NCBI RefSeq assembly: GCF_900176165.1
Contig: NZ_FWWU01000009.1
Coordinates: 3,064,236 to 3,128,235 of the forward strand
Length of the DNA: 64,000 bases
Origin: Deinococcus hopiensis KR-140
GTDB lineage: Bacteria > Deinococcota > Deinococci > Deinococcales > Deinococcaceae
Direction of reading: 5' to 3'
Positions 34,712-51,480 of the stretch are shown piece by piece. Numbering within the stretch: position 1 is the first letter of the stretch; every line of letters starts with the position of its first letter. The notes under the pieces were generated by a model. That model made no database searches. It saw nothing but the letters and a program-made list of their open reading frames with translations, and was not told the origin of the DNA. The translations under genes and the position numbers were made by a program.

Positions 34712-34915
34712 TCAGGCGGCGAGTTCGGCCTGGATCACCTGAAGGCGGCGGCCTCCAGCGAGCTGGCCGACGATCTCGTGGCGCAGCGCGTTGGCGCTTT
34801 CCAGCCCCAGGTCCTCAATCAGGCGAACGAAGTCAACGGGTTGGTAGCCCTGCTCCAGACCTTCCTGGGCGTGGAAGAAGTACGCCACCAGCTCTTCGAG
34901 GTTCAGGTTGTGCAT
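34712..34915 (-). CDS. Small conserved acidic protein
   Basis: The 67-residue helical protein (MHNLNLEELVAYFFHAQEGL; DLGLESANALRHEIVGQL) has no recognised domain. TATATT lies 6 bases before the ATG (34922-34927), a leaderless start, and a terminator follows, so it is an independent unit. Such compact solo transcripts suggest a regulatory or binding role, but none is visible. Confidence 0.75.
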   Translation of the reverse strand: MHNLNLEELVAYFFHAQEGLEQGYQPVDFVRLIEDLGLESANALRHEIVGQLAGGRRLQVIQAELAA

Positions 34916-34984
34916 GGCTTTAATATACTTTTAAATCTCTGAACGTGTTCTTACTTCCCCCCCCCTTTCAACTGAAGCCCCGCC

Positions 34985-35881
34985 TCACCGCTGCAGCTCC
35001 CTTTCCCACGTGATCCACATGGGCTCCGGACGGTAGCCAAGGCGAGAATTCACGCGCAGCATGGGCAAATTCAGGACCGTACCGCCCGTCTCTGCCCGGC
35101 CGTAGCCCTGATCCCGCGCCCAGGTGAGGGCCGCCGCCTTAAGAACAGTCGCCACCCCCTTCTTTCTGTGCATAGGATGAGAGACGGTCTGCTCGCTCTC
35201 GACTGCAGCGGTTCGCAGGGTCAGCCGGGTACTGGCAATGGGCTCTCCCCGGAAGCGGATGACAAACGCCGCTTCCTCACGCAGAATCACCTCACGTAAA
35301 CCGTCCCGGGTCAGGGGATCCGGCGTGGTGGTGGGATTGCGGGGGGCGTCCTTCAACCCGATTCGGTAGAGGGCGTGCAGGGCTTCCCAGTCGCTCTCCG
35401 GGGCGTCTTCTCTCAACCGCTCTCCCTCGTACCCCTGCAGAAAGAGTTTTTCTTCGAGGGGCTGAAAGGGGGCCGCGCCGAAAGCCGTCAGGTCCAGGTG
35501 CGCACCCCACGACTGCCAGGCATTGCGAAATCCTGCCGCGTGGAAAAAGTGCATCACTTCCGGCCAGTCCTCGCGGGTCACGCCCAGCAGGCGGGAAAAG
35601 CCCGTGGGCAGCCGCACCAGCAGGGCGAGGTACAGGGGCGTGAAGGCTGCCGCGTCCCCCGCAAAATCGAGCCGCAGGGCGTCTGGGCTGCCGGGGGCGA
35701 AGGGCTGAAAGGACGCGGTGGCGATTACCCCGCCCGCCCGCTCGGCCACCAGGCGGATTCGCCGGGGATCACGGCTCTCCCCGAATTGCTCGGGGAGATA
35801 TACCCACTGGCCGCGCACGCTTTCGGTCGTGAGGTGGGCGGCGATGGGGGCATCCGAGTTGAGAAAGGGCCGGACGTTCAA
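34985..35881 (-). CDS. GNAT family acetyltransferase
   Basis: The 298-residue protein consists of a degenerate N-terminal and a C-terminal GNAT domain (AFVIRFRGEPIASTRLTL; HPMHRKKGVATVLKAAALTWA, where RKKGVA is the acetyl-CoA loop). Its ATG overlaps the stop of a paralogous acetyltransferase (ATGA); the pair share layout and length and look like an old tandem duplication. Substrate unknown. Confidence 0.88.
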   Translation of the reverse strand: MNVRPFLNSDAPIAAHLTTESVRGQWVYLPEQFGESRDPRRIRLVAERAGGVIATASFQPFAPGSPDALRLDFAGDAAAFTPLYLALLVRLPTGFSRLLGVTREDWPEVMHFFHAAGFRNAWQSWGAHLDLTAFGAAPFQPLEEKLFLQGYEGERLREDAPESDWEALHALYRIGLKDAPRNPTTTPDPLTRDGLREVILREEAAFVIRFRGEPIASTRLTLRTAAVESEQTVSHPMHRKKGVATVLKAAALTWARDQGYGRAETGGTVLNLPMLRVNSRLGYRPEPMWITWERELQR

Positions 35882-36786
35882 GCCTCGCGCTCCCAGGCGG
35901 TCCAGTCGGGTTCGATGTTCGCCCCCAGCCGCCGCAGCACACCCAGGTACGCCCGGTCCCGCGCGCTGCCCGCCACGTTCAGAAAGCCCATCCCCTCAGC
36001 CTGAAGCCTTCGCGCGACGTGCGCCAGCAGGGCCGTTCCCAGTCCACGGCGGCGATGCTGCGGATGAACAGTCAGCACCGCGTTCCAGGCCCCCAGCCCC
36101 GAGCGCTCGGGCACGGCGAGTCCCACCAGTTCGTCCCCGTGCCACGCCGCGAAGGCGGCCTGCCAGAGGCCGTCGTCATCGGTCACCGTCTCCCCCGCTG
36201 GCGGGATGGTGGGTGGAGCGCTCACCTTGTCCTCCCGGGTCACGGCATAGAGGTTGGACAGGCGGGCGTCGCCCTGCCAGGGGGCGGCGGGTTCCAGACG
36301 GTAGCCCCGCTCCGCCGATCCCGCTTCCAGCCACCTGGTGTCGGCCTGCCACCCCTTCAGGTGAAAGCCCCCACCGAAGGTGCGGTGAACCTCGCGAAAG
36401 CCGAGGGCGGGCAGGTCCGGCTGGGCGGGCAGGTAATCCTCGCGCACGCTGGTCCACAGGTGGGTCCGGCCAGCCGCACGGGCCCGGGCCGAGAGTCGCT
36501 CCAGCAGCGACTGGGCTGTCCCGTCTTCCCGGTGGTCCGGATGCAGGTTCAAACCCACCCAGCCGTGGAAAGGGTGGAAGTCCGGCAGCCACAGCGAGCC
36601 CAGGCCCTGTAACCGCCCGCCCTGTTCGGCGACCACATAACCGTGGTCCTCTCGCGACAGGGCAGCGGCAAGCTTTGCCGCCGTGCTGTGGAAGTGCGGC
36701 TCGCTGACGCTATTTCGCAAAAGCACAGCCAGAAAGGCGTCGTCAGGTATGGCGGGGCGCGTGTGCACGGCGGAGAGAACAGGCAT
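35878..36786 (-). CDS. GNAT family acetyltransferase, tandem paralogue
   Basis: The 302-residue protein has two GNAT domains: FHGWVGLNLHPDHREDGTAQSLLERL in the N-terminal half and VLTVHPQHRRRGLGTALLAHV (RRRGLG) in the C-terminal half. ATG 36786 is chosen since the longer frame upstream is not GNAT-like. First gene of the pair. Confidence 0.88.
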   Translation of the reverse strand: MPVLSAVHTRPAIPDDAFLAVLLRNSVSEPHFHSTAAKLAAALSREDHGYVVAEQGGRLQGLGSLWLPDFHPFHGWVGLNLHPDHREDGTAQSLLERLSARARAAGRTHLWTSVREDYLPAQPDLPALGFREVHRTFGGGFHLKGWQADTRWLEAGSAERGYRLEPAAPWQGDARLSNLYAVTREDKVSAPPTIPPAGETVTDDDGLWQAAFAAWHGDELVGLAVPERSGLGAWNAVLTVHPQHRRRGLGTALLAHVARRLQAEGMGFLNVAGSARDRAYLGVLRRLGANIEPDWTAWEREA

Positions 36787-36947
36787 AGCGCCATCCTGCC
36801 GAAGACCTGTGACGAAGGCCAATCCAGGCGATAGGCCGGATGGCTTACTCCTGCATATGCGTCTCCCGCAGACCCAAACGCCTGCCATTCCACGGAGAAA
36901 CGGCGTATGCACCGCGATTCATACTCAGATCACATTCACATAGCCGC

Positions 36948-36976
36948 TTGACATGATTACGTCCCAGCCGTATTCT
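36948..36976 (+). promoter_or_regulatory. Near-consensus sigma-70 promoter
   Basis: TTGACA (36948-36953) and TATTCT (36971-36976) are exactly 17 bases apart. The predicted start is near 36983, about 155 bases before the gntR ATG and about 70 before a strong hairpin. Confidence 0.75.
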
Positions 36977-36982
36977 GCCCTC

Positions 36983-37090
36983 ACCGGAATGGAAGCGCCA
37001 TCGGTGTGCTTGTTCCCCGGACCGGAGTATCCCCAGAATCTGCTCGTCTCGCGCACCCCGCCCTTTGAGGTGGGGTGCGTCTCTTTCTCG
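36983..37090 (+). ncRNA. Candidate small RNA or attenuated leader
   Basis: A strong promoter is followed after about 70 bases by an 11-bp hairpin (37052-37062 with 37069-37079, one G-U pair, loop CTTTGA) and TCTCTTTCT, a plausible terminator. No convincing protein frame lies between. The unit is therefore a possible 100-base RNA, or a leader that controls the GntR gene. No known RNA family recognised. The rest of the 36787-37136 gap shows only the two promoters. Confidence 0.45.
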
Positions 37091-37100
37091 TGGGGCACGC

Positions 37101-37130
37101 TTGACAGCGGCGGCCCCCGCGCCGCACCCT
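37101..37130 (+). promoter_or_regulatory. Leaderless promoter of the GntR gene
   Basis: TTGACA (37101-37106) and CACCCT (37125-37130) are 18 bases apart, and the -10 ends 6 bases before ATG 37137, giving a second promoter beyond the hairpin. Confidence 0.5.
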
Positions 37131-37136
37131 CGCCGC

Positions 37137-37556
37137 ATGGAACGGTCGGACGGGCAAGCGGCGCTGCTGCGTGAGTGGACGGAGACCCTTGACCTGACGA
37201 GGAATGTGCCCCTCTACCTCCAGCTTCAGGAGGCCATCGGGCAAACGATTTCACGGGGACAGTTGCGGCCTGGCCAGGCGCTGCCCCCGGTGCGGACGCT
37301 GGCCGCCGGACTGAACCTCGCGCCGGGCACCGTCAGCCGGGTGTACGCGGCGCTGGGGCGCGCGGGCCTGACCGAGAACCGGGCCGGGGCAGGCACGGTG
37401 GTGGCGGCGGGCGCATGGCAGGGAAGGCTGGAGCAGGAGGCCGGTCTGCGCGAATTGCGAACGCTGCTGGAGCAATTGCTGGCCGCCGGGCTCGGCTCCG
37501 CACAGCTACGAGAGGTGGTGGAGGACGTGCTGACCGGCTCTTCATCGCCGCTGTGA
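37137..37556 (+). CDS. GntR family transcriptional regulator (YtrA-like)
   Basis: The 139-residue protein has only the GntR winged helix (PLYLQLQEAIGQTISRGQLRPGQALPPVRTLAAGLNLAPGTVSRVYAALGRAGL) and a short helical tail, as in the YtrA subfamily that lacks a ligand domain. Such regulators usually control an ABC exporter next to them, but none is here; transketolase follows. Confidence 0.9.
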   Translation: MERSDGQAALLREWTETLDLTRNVPLYLQLQEAIGQTISRGQLRPGQALPPVRTLAAGLNLAPGTVSRVYAALGRAGLTENRAGAGTVVAAGAWQGRLEQEAGLRELRTLLEQLLAAGLGSAQLREVVEDVLTGSSSPL

Positions 37557-37614
37557 AGACGACTCCCGCACTCCTCTTCGGCCCACTTCGCCCGCAGCCG
37601 GTACACTGGCCCTC

Positions 37615-39600
<1,986 letters not shown>

Positions 39601-39636
39601 GCCCCAGCTTCACCCCACTGCAGTGGAAGAGCGTAA

Positions 39637-39682
39637 CAGGGAGGTGACGCGGAGGGTACAAACCCTCCGCATCACCTCCCTG
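39637..39682 (+). repeat. Long near-perfect hairpin after tkt
   Basis: CAGGGAGGTGA and its complement enclose GCGGAGGGT/ACCCTCCGC with a 4-base loop: a 21-bp stem with one mismatch, 36 bases after the tkt stop. No T tract follows. It may stabilise the transcript end or be a dispersed palindromic repeat. From here to 39864 nothing else is seen. Confidence 0.6.
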
Positions 39683-39864
39683 CCGCTGCGCTGTGCCCGG
39701 GAAGTCACTGACCTTCCTGCCCGGTGCTCCTGGCGCAGGCCCCGGCGTGCCAGCGCTGGGAAGTACGGCCCACCGCACGACCATGTCGCTCAATCTCGTG
39801 AGGTGGCCTGGTGGGGCCCGCTTCGGGAACGTCGACCGCCAGGGGCCTACGACACAAATTGCCG

Positions 39865-39892
39865 AAAACCCCCGGCCTTCACCGGGGGTTTT
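39865..39892. terminator. Bidirectional intrinsic terminator
   Basis: AAAACCCCCGG and CCGGGGGTTTT pair around CCTTCA. On the minus strand it ends the tRNA-Arg transcript; on the plus strand it ends read-through from tkt. Confidence 0.9.
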
Positions 39893-39906
39893 CTCCGCAC
39901 TGGACG

Positions 39907-39988
<82 letters not shown>

Positions 39989-40025
39989 CGGGAGTATAGC
40001 AGCCGCGCACCCCTCCAGGCCAGCT

Positions 40026-40652
40026 TTACTGGCTGGTCACCGGCGTCGCCACGTGGAGTTCGTAGCGTTGCAGGACGCTGCTTTCCAGGGTACGGCGGTA
40101 GGTGACGTCCCCTAACGGCAGGTACACGTTATGCTCGGCCCGGCCCCAGCCCTGCGCGAACTGCCAGTGCTGCACCATCTTGGGGCTGGCAGTCGTGAAG
40201 TCGGCGCTGACGGCCTCTGAGGCGTACGCCACACGGTCGTGGCTCATCAGGTCCAGGGTCTCGCCTTCGCCACGCTGCCCGTTGCCGTCCCGGTCTTGCC
40301 ACATCACCCAGTGCAGCAGCAAAACGGGAACGCCCAGCTTACTGACCGCGGCGTTTATCGCTCCGGCAGGAATCAGACCCTCGATGGGAGCGGCCAGCGC
40401 ACTCTTGGCCTTCCAGGTCACCGGGTCCACCTCGGTCTTGACCGAGCCGGCGGTCACGGCCTTCTGGTACACGCTCTCGCCGCCATCGGTCAACAGATTG
40501 AGGTACACCGACGCGCCTGAGGGGGCTGCCGGGTAACGGACTTCCACCCCTGTGGGCAGGGGTGGACGGTTGCTTGTGGGGCTGCCCGCGCTGCCGCCCG
40601 CGCAGGCAGTCAGCGTCAGTCCCAACACGGTCAAGATGGCGGCGCGCTTCAT
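40026..40652 (-). CDS. Lipoprotein, second of a tandem paralogous pair
   Basis: The 208-residue protein has a lipobox (LTLTAC, Cys17) and a body with the motif [12 protein letters not shown] ... [10 protein letters not shown] that is also found in its upstream neighbour. The acidic D-x-D-x-N-G loop looks like a calcium-binding element. Four-base overlap with the neighbour. Surface-exposed or periplasmic; function unknown. Confidence 0.8.
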   Translation of the reverse strand: MKRAAILTVLGLTLTACAGGSAGSPTSNRPPLPTGVEVRYPAAPSGASVYLNLLTDGGESVYQKAVTAGSVKTEVDPVTWKAKSALAAPIEGLIPAGAINAAVSKLGVPVLLLHWVMWQDRDGNGQRGEGETLDLMSHDRVAYASEAVSADFTTASPKMVQHWQFAQGWGRAEHNVYLPLGDVTYRRTLESSVLQRYELHVATPVTSQ

Positions 40653-41371
40653 TTGTGGCCTCCGGTCAGGCTCTGGCTGGTGAAGAAGTTGCTGTCCTCA
40701 TGCATCCGCATGGCGATGCCCAGATCTTCCGCGGGCACGCTGTTCATGGTGATCTGGTAGCGGCCCGGCGTTGCCGAGGGCTGCAGGACTTGATGGCGGA
40801 CCACAGACCAACCCTGCGTGCGGTTGCCCGTCTCTGTGCTGATATTGCCGTCCTTGGCGTAGACGTAGCGGTAGCTGAACGCCTCGCTCGCATAGCTGTA
40901 GATGTCGTGCGTGATGTACAGCTCCTCGCCCGATTCCGGCGTTCCATTGCGGTTGCTGTCGCGGTACACCGAGAAGTAGACGTTGCAGGTCTTGACGGTA
41001 TTCGGCGTGACCGTCACCTCCTGCTTGCCCGACGCCTCACCCGTGATAAAGGGCGTGGTGCATTTGGCATTGTTGGGCAAAGACCCGATGGCGTCGCCCC
41101 AGTAGTACAGGGAAGCCGTCGTGTTGGAAGGACCGCCCTGGCTGTAGCCGATGGGGTTTTGGGCCACCACCTTCGGCTTGTAGGTCTCGTCCGCCTGTTG
41201 CTCGAAAGCCACCGCGGCGATTATCACGTTGGTGGTGTCGGTGATGGCCGGAAACGTAAAGGTCAGGTTGGGACCCATGGGGGGCGGCGTGTAACGGGGG
41301 CAGGCCGTCAGCACCGACATGGTGGCGGCGCTGCCCAGCGCGAGGCGAAACAGAGGGTGAAGTGGATTCAT
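40649..41371 (-). CDS. Lipoprotein, first of a tandem paralogous pair
   Basis: The 240-residue protein has an N-terminal lipobox (VLTAC, Cys24) and the shared motif DSNRNGTPESGEELYITHD ... YASEA. It starts at ATG 41371. Function unknown; the shared acidic loop suggests calcium binding. The two genes appear to come from a duplication followed by strong divergence. Confidence 0.8.
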   Translation of the reverse strand: MNPLHPLFRLALGSAATMSVLTACPRYTPPPMGPNLTFTFPAITDTTNVIIAAVAFEQQADETYKPKVVAQNPIGYSQGGPSNTTASLYYWGDAIGSLPNNAKCTTPFITGEASGKQEVTVTPNTVKTCNVYFSVYRDSNRNGTPESGEELYITHDIYSYASEAFSYRYVYAKDGNISTETGNRTQGWSVVRHQVLQPSATPGRYQITMNSVPAEDLGIAMRMHEDSNFFTSQSLTGGHK

Positions 41372-41770
41372 ATCTGGCCGACTTTACAACGTGAAGAACG
41401 CCACAGTGACCGCACATTCGTCTTTTGGGAAGGGTCATGGCGGACAAGGATGACCCGCCGGCATGCCCACCGAAAGCCGAGGCGTGTGTAAGACGTCGCC
41501 CCGACTGAGTCGCGCGCCGCGAGGAGCAAAATGCGCTGCACACTGCGCGCTTCCGCGTCGGCGCGGTGACGGGCGAGGAGTTTACGCCGTCATGCACGAG
41601 GACAGCTTCCAGGCACACCTCCCCCGTCACACTGCGGGGCCAGGGCCGTTTCCCTGTCCACGCCCCGGACCAGGGCGCGGCGTTGAAAGTGGCGACAAAG
41701 GTCCGCACCACAGAGGGGAGGTCCGCTGCCCTGAGGGGCGAAGCCGGAAGTCCGGCACGCCAAAAGCTTA
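41372..41770. other. Intergenic stretch with no convincing gene
   Basis: About 400 bases between the lipoprotein start and the lpdA terminator. TAAAGT at about 41381-41386 may be the lipoprotein -10. Frames across the rest show no family pattern or ribosome site; a decayed gene cannot be excluded. Confidence 0.5.
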
Positions 41771-41796
41771 AGCGGGGACCTTATGGGGTCCCCGCT
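41771..41796 (-). terminator. Terminator of lpdA
   Basis: AGCGGGGACC pairs with GGTCCCCGCT around a 6-base loop, 18 bases past the lpdA stop; the minus strand continues TAAGCTTTTGG. Confidence 0.75.
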
Positions 41797-41813
41797 GACG
41801 GCCCTGGGCTGAG

Positions 41814-43233
<1,420 letters not shown>

Positions 43234-43440
43234 CCACCCATGGGGCCGTCCGTGACTTGCCCGGATAGTTGGACGGGGCCGACTGACCAGTTGCGGTGGT
43301 AAACCCGAGGGGGAGATGGACACCCAAGCTCATCTTTTACGAAATAGTTCAATCCGATTCTCCCGAGTCCCTGGCAACAGGAAAATTGAGCGGAGGCCTT
43401 CGCAAAAAGTCAAGGCGCCTGCTGCTTGGGCGGCAGGACC

Positions 43441-44592
<1,152 letters not shown>

Positions 44593-44663
44593 ATGGAAAA
44601 GGTACGCGGGAGACGGCGCGGAGCGTAGGGTCCAGGTTTCGTTTGCTTTCCAGGCGTCCGCGC

Positions 44664-45152
44664 TTATCGTCCGTGTGGCGTGGCGTCCATCCAGGCTTCC
44701 AGGGTGGCCCGCAGGTCTTCGGCGATGGTCACGACGACGGGCAGTCCCAGCGAGGCGACAGCGCTCGCAGCCGTGTTCTCGCCCCCTTCCCCCTCACGGC
44801 CCCTCGCGCCCTGCCAAGCGGGAAAGGTGCCGCCCTCGCGGTAGGGCGCGCCGCCTCCGTCCTCCACCTGACGTTCCGGCACCGTGACTTCCGGGCCGGA
44901 CGCGAGGGGCCGCCCGGCCACCACCGCCACGCCCCGGGGCGCCAATTCGCTCAGGGCGGCAAGGAGGGGCGTGAGGCCGTCGTGCACGACGAGGTCCACC
45001 TGGCCCTTGCCGTCCACAGTTGCCAGCTGGGCAGGCACGGTAGCGGCCAGTTCTGGCGATACGGCCACCAGCCAGCGGTGTCCTCCGGCTCGGCCCTCGA
45101 AACTGGCGCGGGCCGAGCCATACAGATCGGTCCAGGTGCGGGTGTGGTTCAT
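44664..45152 (-). CDS. Conserved hypothetical protein
   Basis: The 162-residue protein ([39 protein letters not shown]) has an alternating alpha/beta pattern and no recognised motif. ATG 45152 has TATCCT 6 bases upstream (45159-45164), leaderless. Residues 115-140 are a Gly/Glu-rich low-complexity insert ([20 protein letters not shown]). Confidence 0.7.
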   Translation of the reverse strand: MNHTRTWTDLYGSARASFEGRAGGHRWLVAVSPELAATVPAQLATVDGKGQVDLVVHDGLTPLLAALSELAPRGVAVVAGRPLASGPEVTVPERQVEDGGGAPYREGGTFPAWQGARGREGEGGENTAASAVASLGLPVVVTIAEDLRATLEAWMDATPHGR

Positions 45153-45418
45153 GAAGGCAGGATACGGCGTGGGGACCGGCGAGAAGCGATAAAAAAGCCG
45201 CCTCTCAGGCGGTGATGTTGAAAATATAGCGCGTCTTACAGAAAAAGCCCATTTATGCATCCGGATGTTTTAGTCACCCGGAACACAGGCGTGAGGTCCA
45301 CCGTCCGGTGCAGGCGTTGATGTCTGATACGGTTTCCGGATCCTCCCCTCCGCTCCGGTGATTCCACTTCTGTCGTCACCGTTTTTCCTGCTCGCTCCGC
45401 TCGGGTCAACCGGCTATT
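45153..45418. other. Intergenic stretch, possible remnant of a dispersed repeat
   Basis: This part is lower in GC than its surroundings. The stretch around 45320-45345 (GTCTGATACGGTTTCCGGATCC) resembles, from memory, small non-coding repeats of deinococci that begin TCTGATACGGATTCCG; I cannot verify it. No gene seen. Confidence 0.3.
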
Positions 45419-45706
45419 TCATGGCTGATGAACCGGAATTCTTCCGAAAGGAGCCGGCGCGGACAGCTTCCGTTGCTCTCCGGCCGCCGAACGGACCTCC
45501 GAATCACCGGCCTTCGGCAGTCCCGCTCTGAGCACACCCAAACAGGAGGCGGCCACCGCGAGGGGGAGGAACGAGGCAATGGCGATCAGAAGGCTGAGCA
45601 CCAGAACGTGACTCAACAGTTTGAGGAGACGAAAAGAGCCGATCACAAAGATGTCAGGGGGAGCCAGGGCAATGACGCCTCCCGGTGCGGTGGTCAGCAG
45701 AACCAC
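45419..45706 (-). CDS. Possible small membrane protein
   Basis: A 95-residue frame with one or two hydrophobic segments (HVLVLSLLIAIASFLPLAVAASCLGVL) and a polar tail. No ribosome site or family match, and codon use is less biased than in neighbours. It may be a real membrane peptide or a decayed fragment. Confidence 0.3.
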   Translation of the reverse strand: MVLLTTAPGGVIALAPPDIFVIGSFRLLKLLSHVLVLSLLIAIASFLPLAVAASCLGVLRAGLPKAGDSEVRSAAGEQRKLSAPAPFGRIPVHQP

Positions 45707-45776
45707 GCAAAGACGCCCGTACTTTATGCCCGCACTGCAGCGGCAAGCGTGACGGGCAGGAGGCGAAATTGAGGAA

Positions 45777-45797
45777 GCCGCCTCTCCCCGAGGCGGC
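45777..45797 (-). terminator. Terminator-like hairpin after fumC
   Basis: GCCGCCTC and GAGGCGGC form an 8-bp stem with a 5-base loop, 22 bases past the fumC stop; the minus strand continues TTCCTCAATTTC. Confidence 0.55.
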
Positions 45798-45818
45798 CTC
45801 CCCTCCAGGTCCTTCCTT

Positions 45819-47222
45819 TCAGTTCCGCGTCATTTCCAGCGGCACCACCCACTGCGCGAACTCGTCCTCGGTCACGTGACCGAGCGCGAGGGCCGCGTCC
45901 TTCAGGCTGGTGCCCTCCTTGTGCGCCTTTTTGGCGATGGCAGCGGCCTTGTCGTAGCCGATATGCTTGTTCAGGGCGGTAACCTGCATCAGATTGGTGC
46001 CGAGGTTCGCCTTGATCCTGTCCTCGTTCGGCTCAATGCCCACCGCGCAGTTGTCGTTGAAGGCGAGGCTGGCGTCCGCGATCAACCGGATGCTCTCCAA
46101 CACGGCGTGGACCATCACGGGCTTGAACACGTTGAGCTGGAAGTTGCCCTGAGAACCAGCGAAGGCCACGGTGGCATCGTTGCCGAACACGCGCGTCGCG
46201 ACCATCGTCAGGGCCTCGCTCTGGGTGGGGTTGACCTTGCCCGGCATGATGCTGCTGCCCGGCTCATTCTCAGGAATCACAATCTCGCCAATGCCGTTGC
46301 GGGGGCCCGAGGCCAGCCAGCGCACGTCGTTCGCCATCTTCATCAGGGCTCCTGAAAGGGTCCGCAGCGCCGCAGAGGTCTGCACGAGCGCGTCGTGCGC
46401 AGAGAGGGCCGCGAACTTGTTTTCCGCCGAACGGAAGGGGAAGCCCGTCTCGGCGGCGAACTTCTGCGCGGCGAGGTCGCCGAACTTCGGGTGTGCGTTC
46501 AGGCCCGTGCCCACCGCCGTGCCCCCGATGGCGAGGTCATATAGGCCCTGCTCGGAATGCCGCACCTCGGCCAGGGCAAAGTCGATCTGCGCCACCCAAC
46601 TGCCGATCTCCTGCCCCAGCGTGATGGGCGTGGCGTCCTGCAGGTGGGTGCGGCCCACCTTCACGAGGTCCCGGTACTGCTCGGCCTTTGCCGCCAGCGT
46701 GTCGCGCAGCGTACCCACTGTGCCGTAGAGCCGTTCGTTCAGCTCCAGCACCACGGCGATGTGCATGGCCGTGGGGAAGGTGTCGTTGCTGCTCTGGCCC
46801 CGGTTCACATGGTCATTTGGGTGGACGGGCTTCTTGGACCCCATCTCGCCACCAGCCAGTTCGGTGGCGCGGTTGGAGATTACCTCGTTCGCGTTCATGT
46901 TGCTCTGGGTCCCCGAGCCGGTCTGAAAGACCACCAGCGGAAAGTGGGCGTCGAGCTTCCCGGCGATCACCTCGTCGGCGGCCTGCACGATCAGGTCCGC
47001 CACGTCCTCCGGCAGTTCACCGAGTTCGGCGTTGGCCTGCGCGGCTCCTTTTTTCAGGATGCCCAGGGCGCGGATGACCGGACGGCCCCACACGAAGGTG
47101 TCGCGGCCGATGGGGAAGTTCTGGATTGAGCGCTGCGTCTGCGCGCCCCAGTAGCGGTCGGCGGCCACCTGAAGCTGGCCCATCGTGTCGGACTCGGTAC
47201 GGGTGTGCGGGTTGTCGCTCAT
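45819..47222 (-). CDS. fumC: Class II fumarate hydratase
   Basis: The 467-residue protein carries the superfamily signature [16 protein letters not shown] and [18 protein letters not shown]. It converts fumarate to malate in the TCA cycle, without an iron-sulfur cluster. It is divergent from ypdA. Confidence 0.98.
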   Translation of the reverse strand: MSDNPHTRTESDTMGQLQVAADRYWGAQTQRSIQNFPIGRDTFVWGRPVIRALGILKKGAAQANAELGELPEDVADLIVQAADEVIAGKLDAHFPLVVFQTGSGTQSNMNANEVISNRATELAGGEMGSKKPVHPNDHVNRGQSSNDTFPTAMHIAVVLELNERLYGTVGTLRDTLAAKAEQYRDLVKVGRTHLQDATPITLGQEIGSWVAQIDFALAEVRHSEQGLYDLAIGGTAVGTGLNAHPKFGDLAAQKFAAETGFPFRSAENKFAALSAHDALVQTSAALRTLSGALMKMANDVRWLASGPRNGIGEIVIPENEPGSSIMPGKVNPTQSEALTMVATRVFGNDATVAFAGSQGNFQLNVFKPVMVHAVLESIRLIADASLAFNDNCAVGIEPNEDRIKANLGTNLMQVTALNKHIGYDKAAAIAKKAHKEGTSLKDAALALGHVTEDEFAQWVVPLEMTRN

Positions 47223-47351
47223 GGGGTCAGTGTACCGGGGGTCTTCGGGGCGGCAGGCGTCACGGCCTGGGAGACGGGGGCGGTGGAGAGGAGCTCCCTT
47301 CTCCAGCCCGCCTCACCGTCTGCCCCCAGCCTGCGTGACACACTTTGCTCC

Positions 47352-48362
<1,011 letters not shown>

Positions 48363-48488
48363 ACCCGGCGTCCTGTCCGCCGCTCCTCCTCTTCCCTGCC
48401 CGAAAGACAGGGGCGGTCTCCCTTTTCGAAGCGTTCCCCCCGGAACGCGGTCACGTTTGAAGTGGGAGGCCGTGAAATACTGCCCCCC

Positions 48489-49832
48489 ATGGCCCCGTTT
48501 TCCAGAACCGTTGCCCTCGCCGTGAGTCTGTTGGTGGGAGGCGCGCTCGCGCAGCAGGAGGTTCCGGCGCCACCGCCCGCCTCTGTTCCCGCACCGGAAC
48601 CGGCCCCCGGGCCCCAACCCACAGACCCCGCACCAGCAGAACCTGCGCCGGTGGAACCTGTGCCCGCCGAGCAGACGCCGACTCCCACGCCCTCTCCCAC
48701 TTTGCCGGCGCCTCCGCCCGTGCAGCCCGCTCCTCCCCGCCGCATCCCCACGCCGCTCCTCATCACCGCTCAGTGGAAGCTGCCTGCCCTGGTGAACGGC
48801 AAGAAAACCCTGCTGCCCTTCACGCGTACGCTGACGCTCTCGCCGGACCGCGTGACGCTCCTGCGCAACAAGGGCGGCGTTTCCACCACCCTGGACGCAG
48901 AGCTGACCCGCTTTCTGGCCGAACTGCCCACTGGGGTGCAAGACGCCCGCTTCGAGGAACTCGGCACGGGTTGGGCCGTGGTGCAGCACAACGGCCTGAA
49001 GGTGGACCTGGCGCAGACCCGGGCCAACGTGCTCGCCGCTCTGAAAAACCCGCTGGCGGTCAAGGCCGGCGTGGTCATTACCGGGCAGATCACCCCCAAG
49101 CGCACGCTGGATTTCTTCGCCTCCCGCGGCATCACCTCGTTCCTGGCGACGGGCGAGACGAACTACTACGGCAGCAGTGCGGCCCGTATGACCAACATCC
49201 ATACGGGCACGCACAATTTCCAGGACCGGCTGTTCGAAGGCAAGGTTTTTTCATTCAACCAGTTCATTGGGCCCATCAGCACCCGGAGCGGCTACGTTAC
49301 GGGCCTGGTGATCTCGGGAGACCGGACCGCGAACGGTGTGGGCGGCGGCATCTGCCAGGTCAGCACAACGGCCTTCCGGGCCCTGTACGGCGCGGGCTTG
49401 CCCATCGTGGAACGGCGCAACCACTCCTATCAGGTGTTCTACTACGATCCGCAGGGCCTGGACGCCACCATCTATCAGCCCAGCCAGGACCTGAAATTCA
49501 CCAATGACACCGGCGGTGCCCTGTGGTTCCAGGCCGACTGGGACGACACAGAAGCGCGTCTGCGCATCAGCGTGTTCGGCAAAGCCCGGCCCTTTACGGT
49601 CGAAGTCGGCACGCCGAAGGTGCTCAGCACCACCCCTTCGCCCGCGGACCGCCTGATTCGGGATGCCAGCCTGCCCGCAGGACAGCGTAAGCAGGTGGAC
49701 TGGGCCGCCAAGGGAGCCGTGACCGAAGTGACCCGCCGCTTCCTGCAAGAGGGGCAGGTCATCAAGCAAGACACCCTGAAGAGTGTGTACCGGCCCTGGC
49801 CCAACATCTTCCTGGTCGGCACCAAGCGCTAA
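48489..49832 (+). CDS. VanW family protein, exported
   Basis: The 447-residue protein has a signal peptide ([21 protein letters not shown]), a Pro/Ala/Glu-rich stretch at about 22-90 that may span the cell wall, and a VanW domain ([50 protein letters not shown]). VanW proteins act at the cell surface; their chemistry is unsettled. AATACT lies 7 bases before ATG 48489 (48476-48481), leaderless. Confidence 0.9.
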   Translation: MAPFSRTVALAVSLLVGGALAQQEVPAPPPASVPAPEPAPGPQPTDPAPAEPAPVEPVPAEQTPTPTPSPTLPAPPPVQPAPPRRIPTPLLITAQWKLPALVNGKKTLLPFTRTLTLSPDRVTLLRNKGGVSTTLDAELTRFLAELPTGVQDARFEELGTGWAVVQHNGLKVDLAQTRANVLAALKNPLAVKAGVVITGQITPKRTLDFFASRGITSFLATGETNYYGSSAARMTNIHTGTHNFQDRLFEGKVFSFNQFIGPISTRSGYVTGLVISGDRTANGVGGGICQVSTTAFRALYGAGLPIVERRNHSYQVFYYDPQGLDATIYQPSQDLKFTNDTGGALWFQADWDDTEARLRISVFGKARPFTVEVGTPKVLSTTPSPADRLIRDASLPAGQRKQVDWAAKGAVTEVTRRFLQEGQVIKQDTLKSVYRPWPNIFLVGTKR

Positions 49833-49846
49833 AGCGCCAGGGAAAA

Positions 49847-49882
49847 GAAGAGGGGCAGACCTGCGCAGGTCTGCCCCTCTTC
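49847..49882. terminator. Bidirectional terminator between vanW-like gene and parB
   Basis: Bases 49847-49882 are a perfect 36-base palindrome (GAAGAGGGGCAGACCTGC and its complement), with A-rich left and T-poor right flanks. It lies between convergent gene ends. Confidence 0.85.
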
Positions 49883-49895
49883 CCCGTTGTCTCCG

Positions 49896-51476
<1,581 letters not shown>

Positions 51477-51480
<4 letters not shown>

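Noticed and set aside
41463..41711. Possible gene or pseudogene between the lipoproteins and lpdA
   Set aside because: Frames on both strands lack any recognisable domain, start signal or consistent codon bias.
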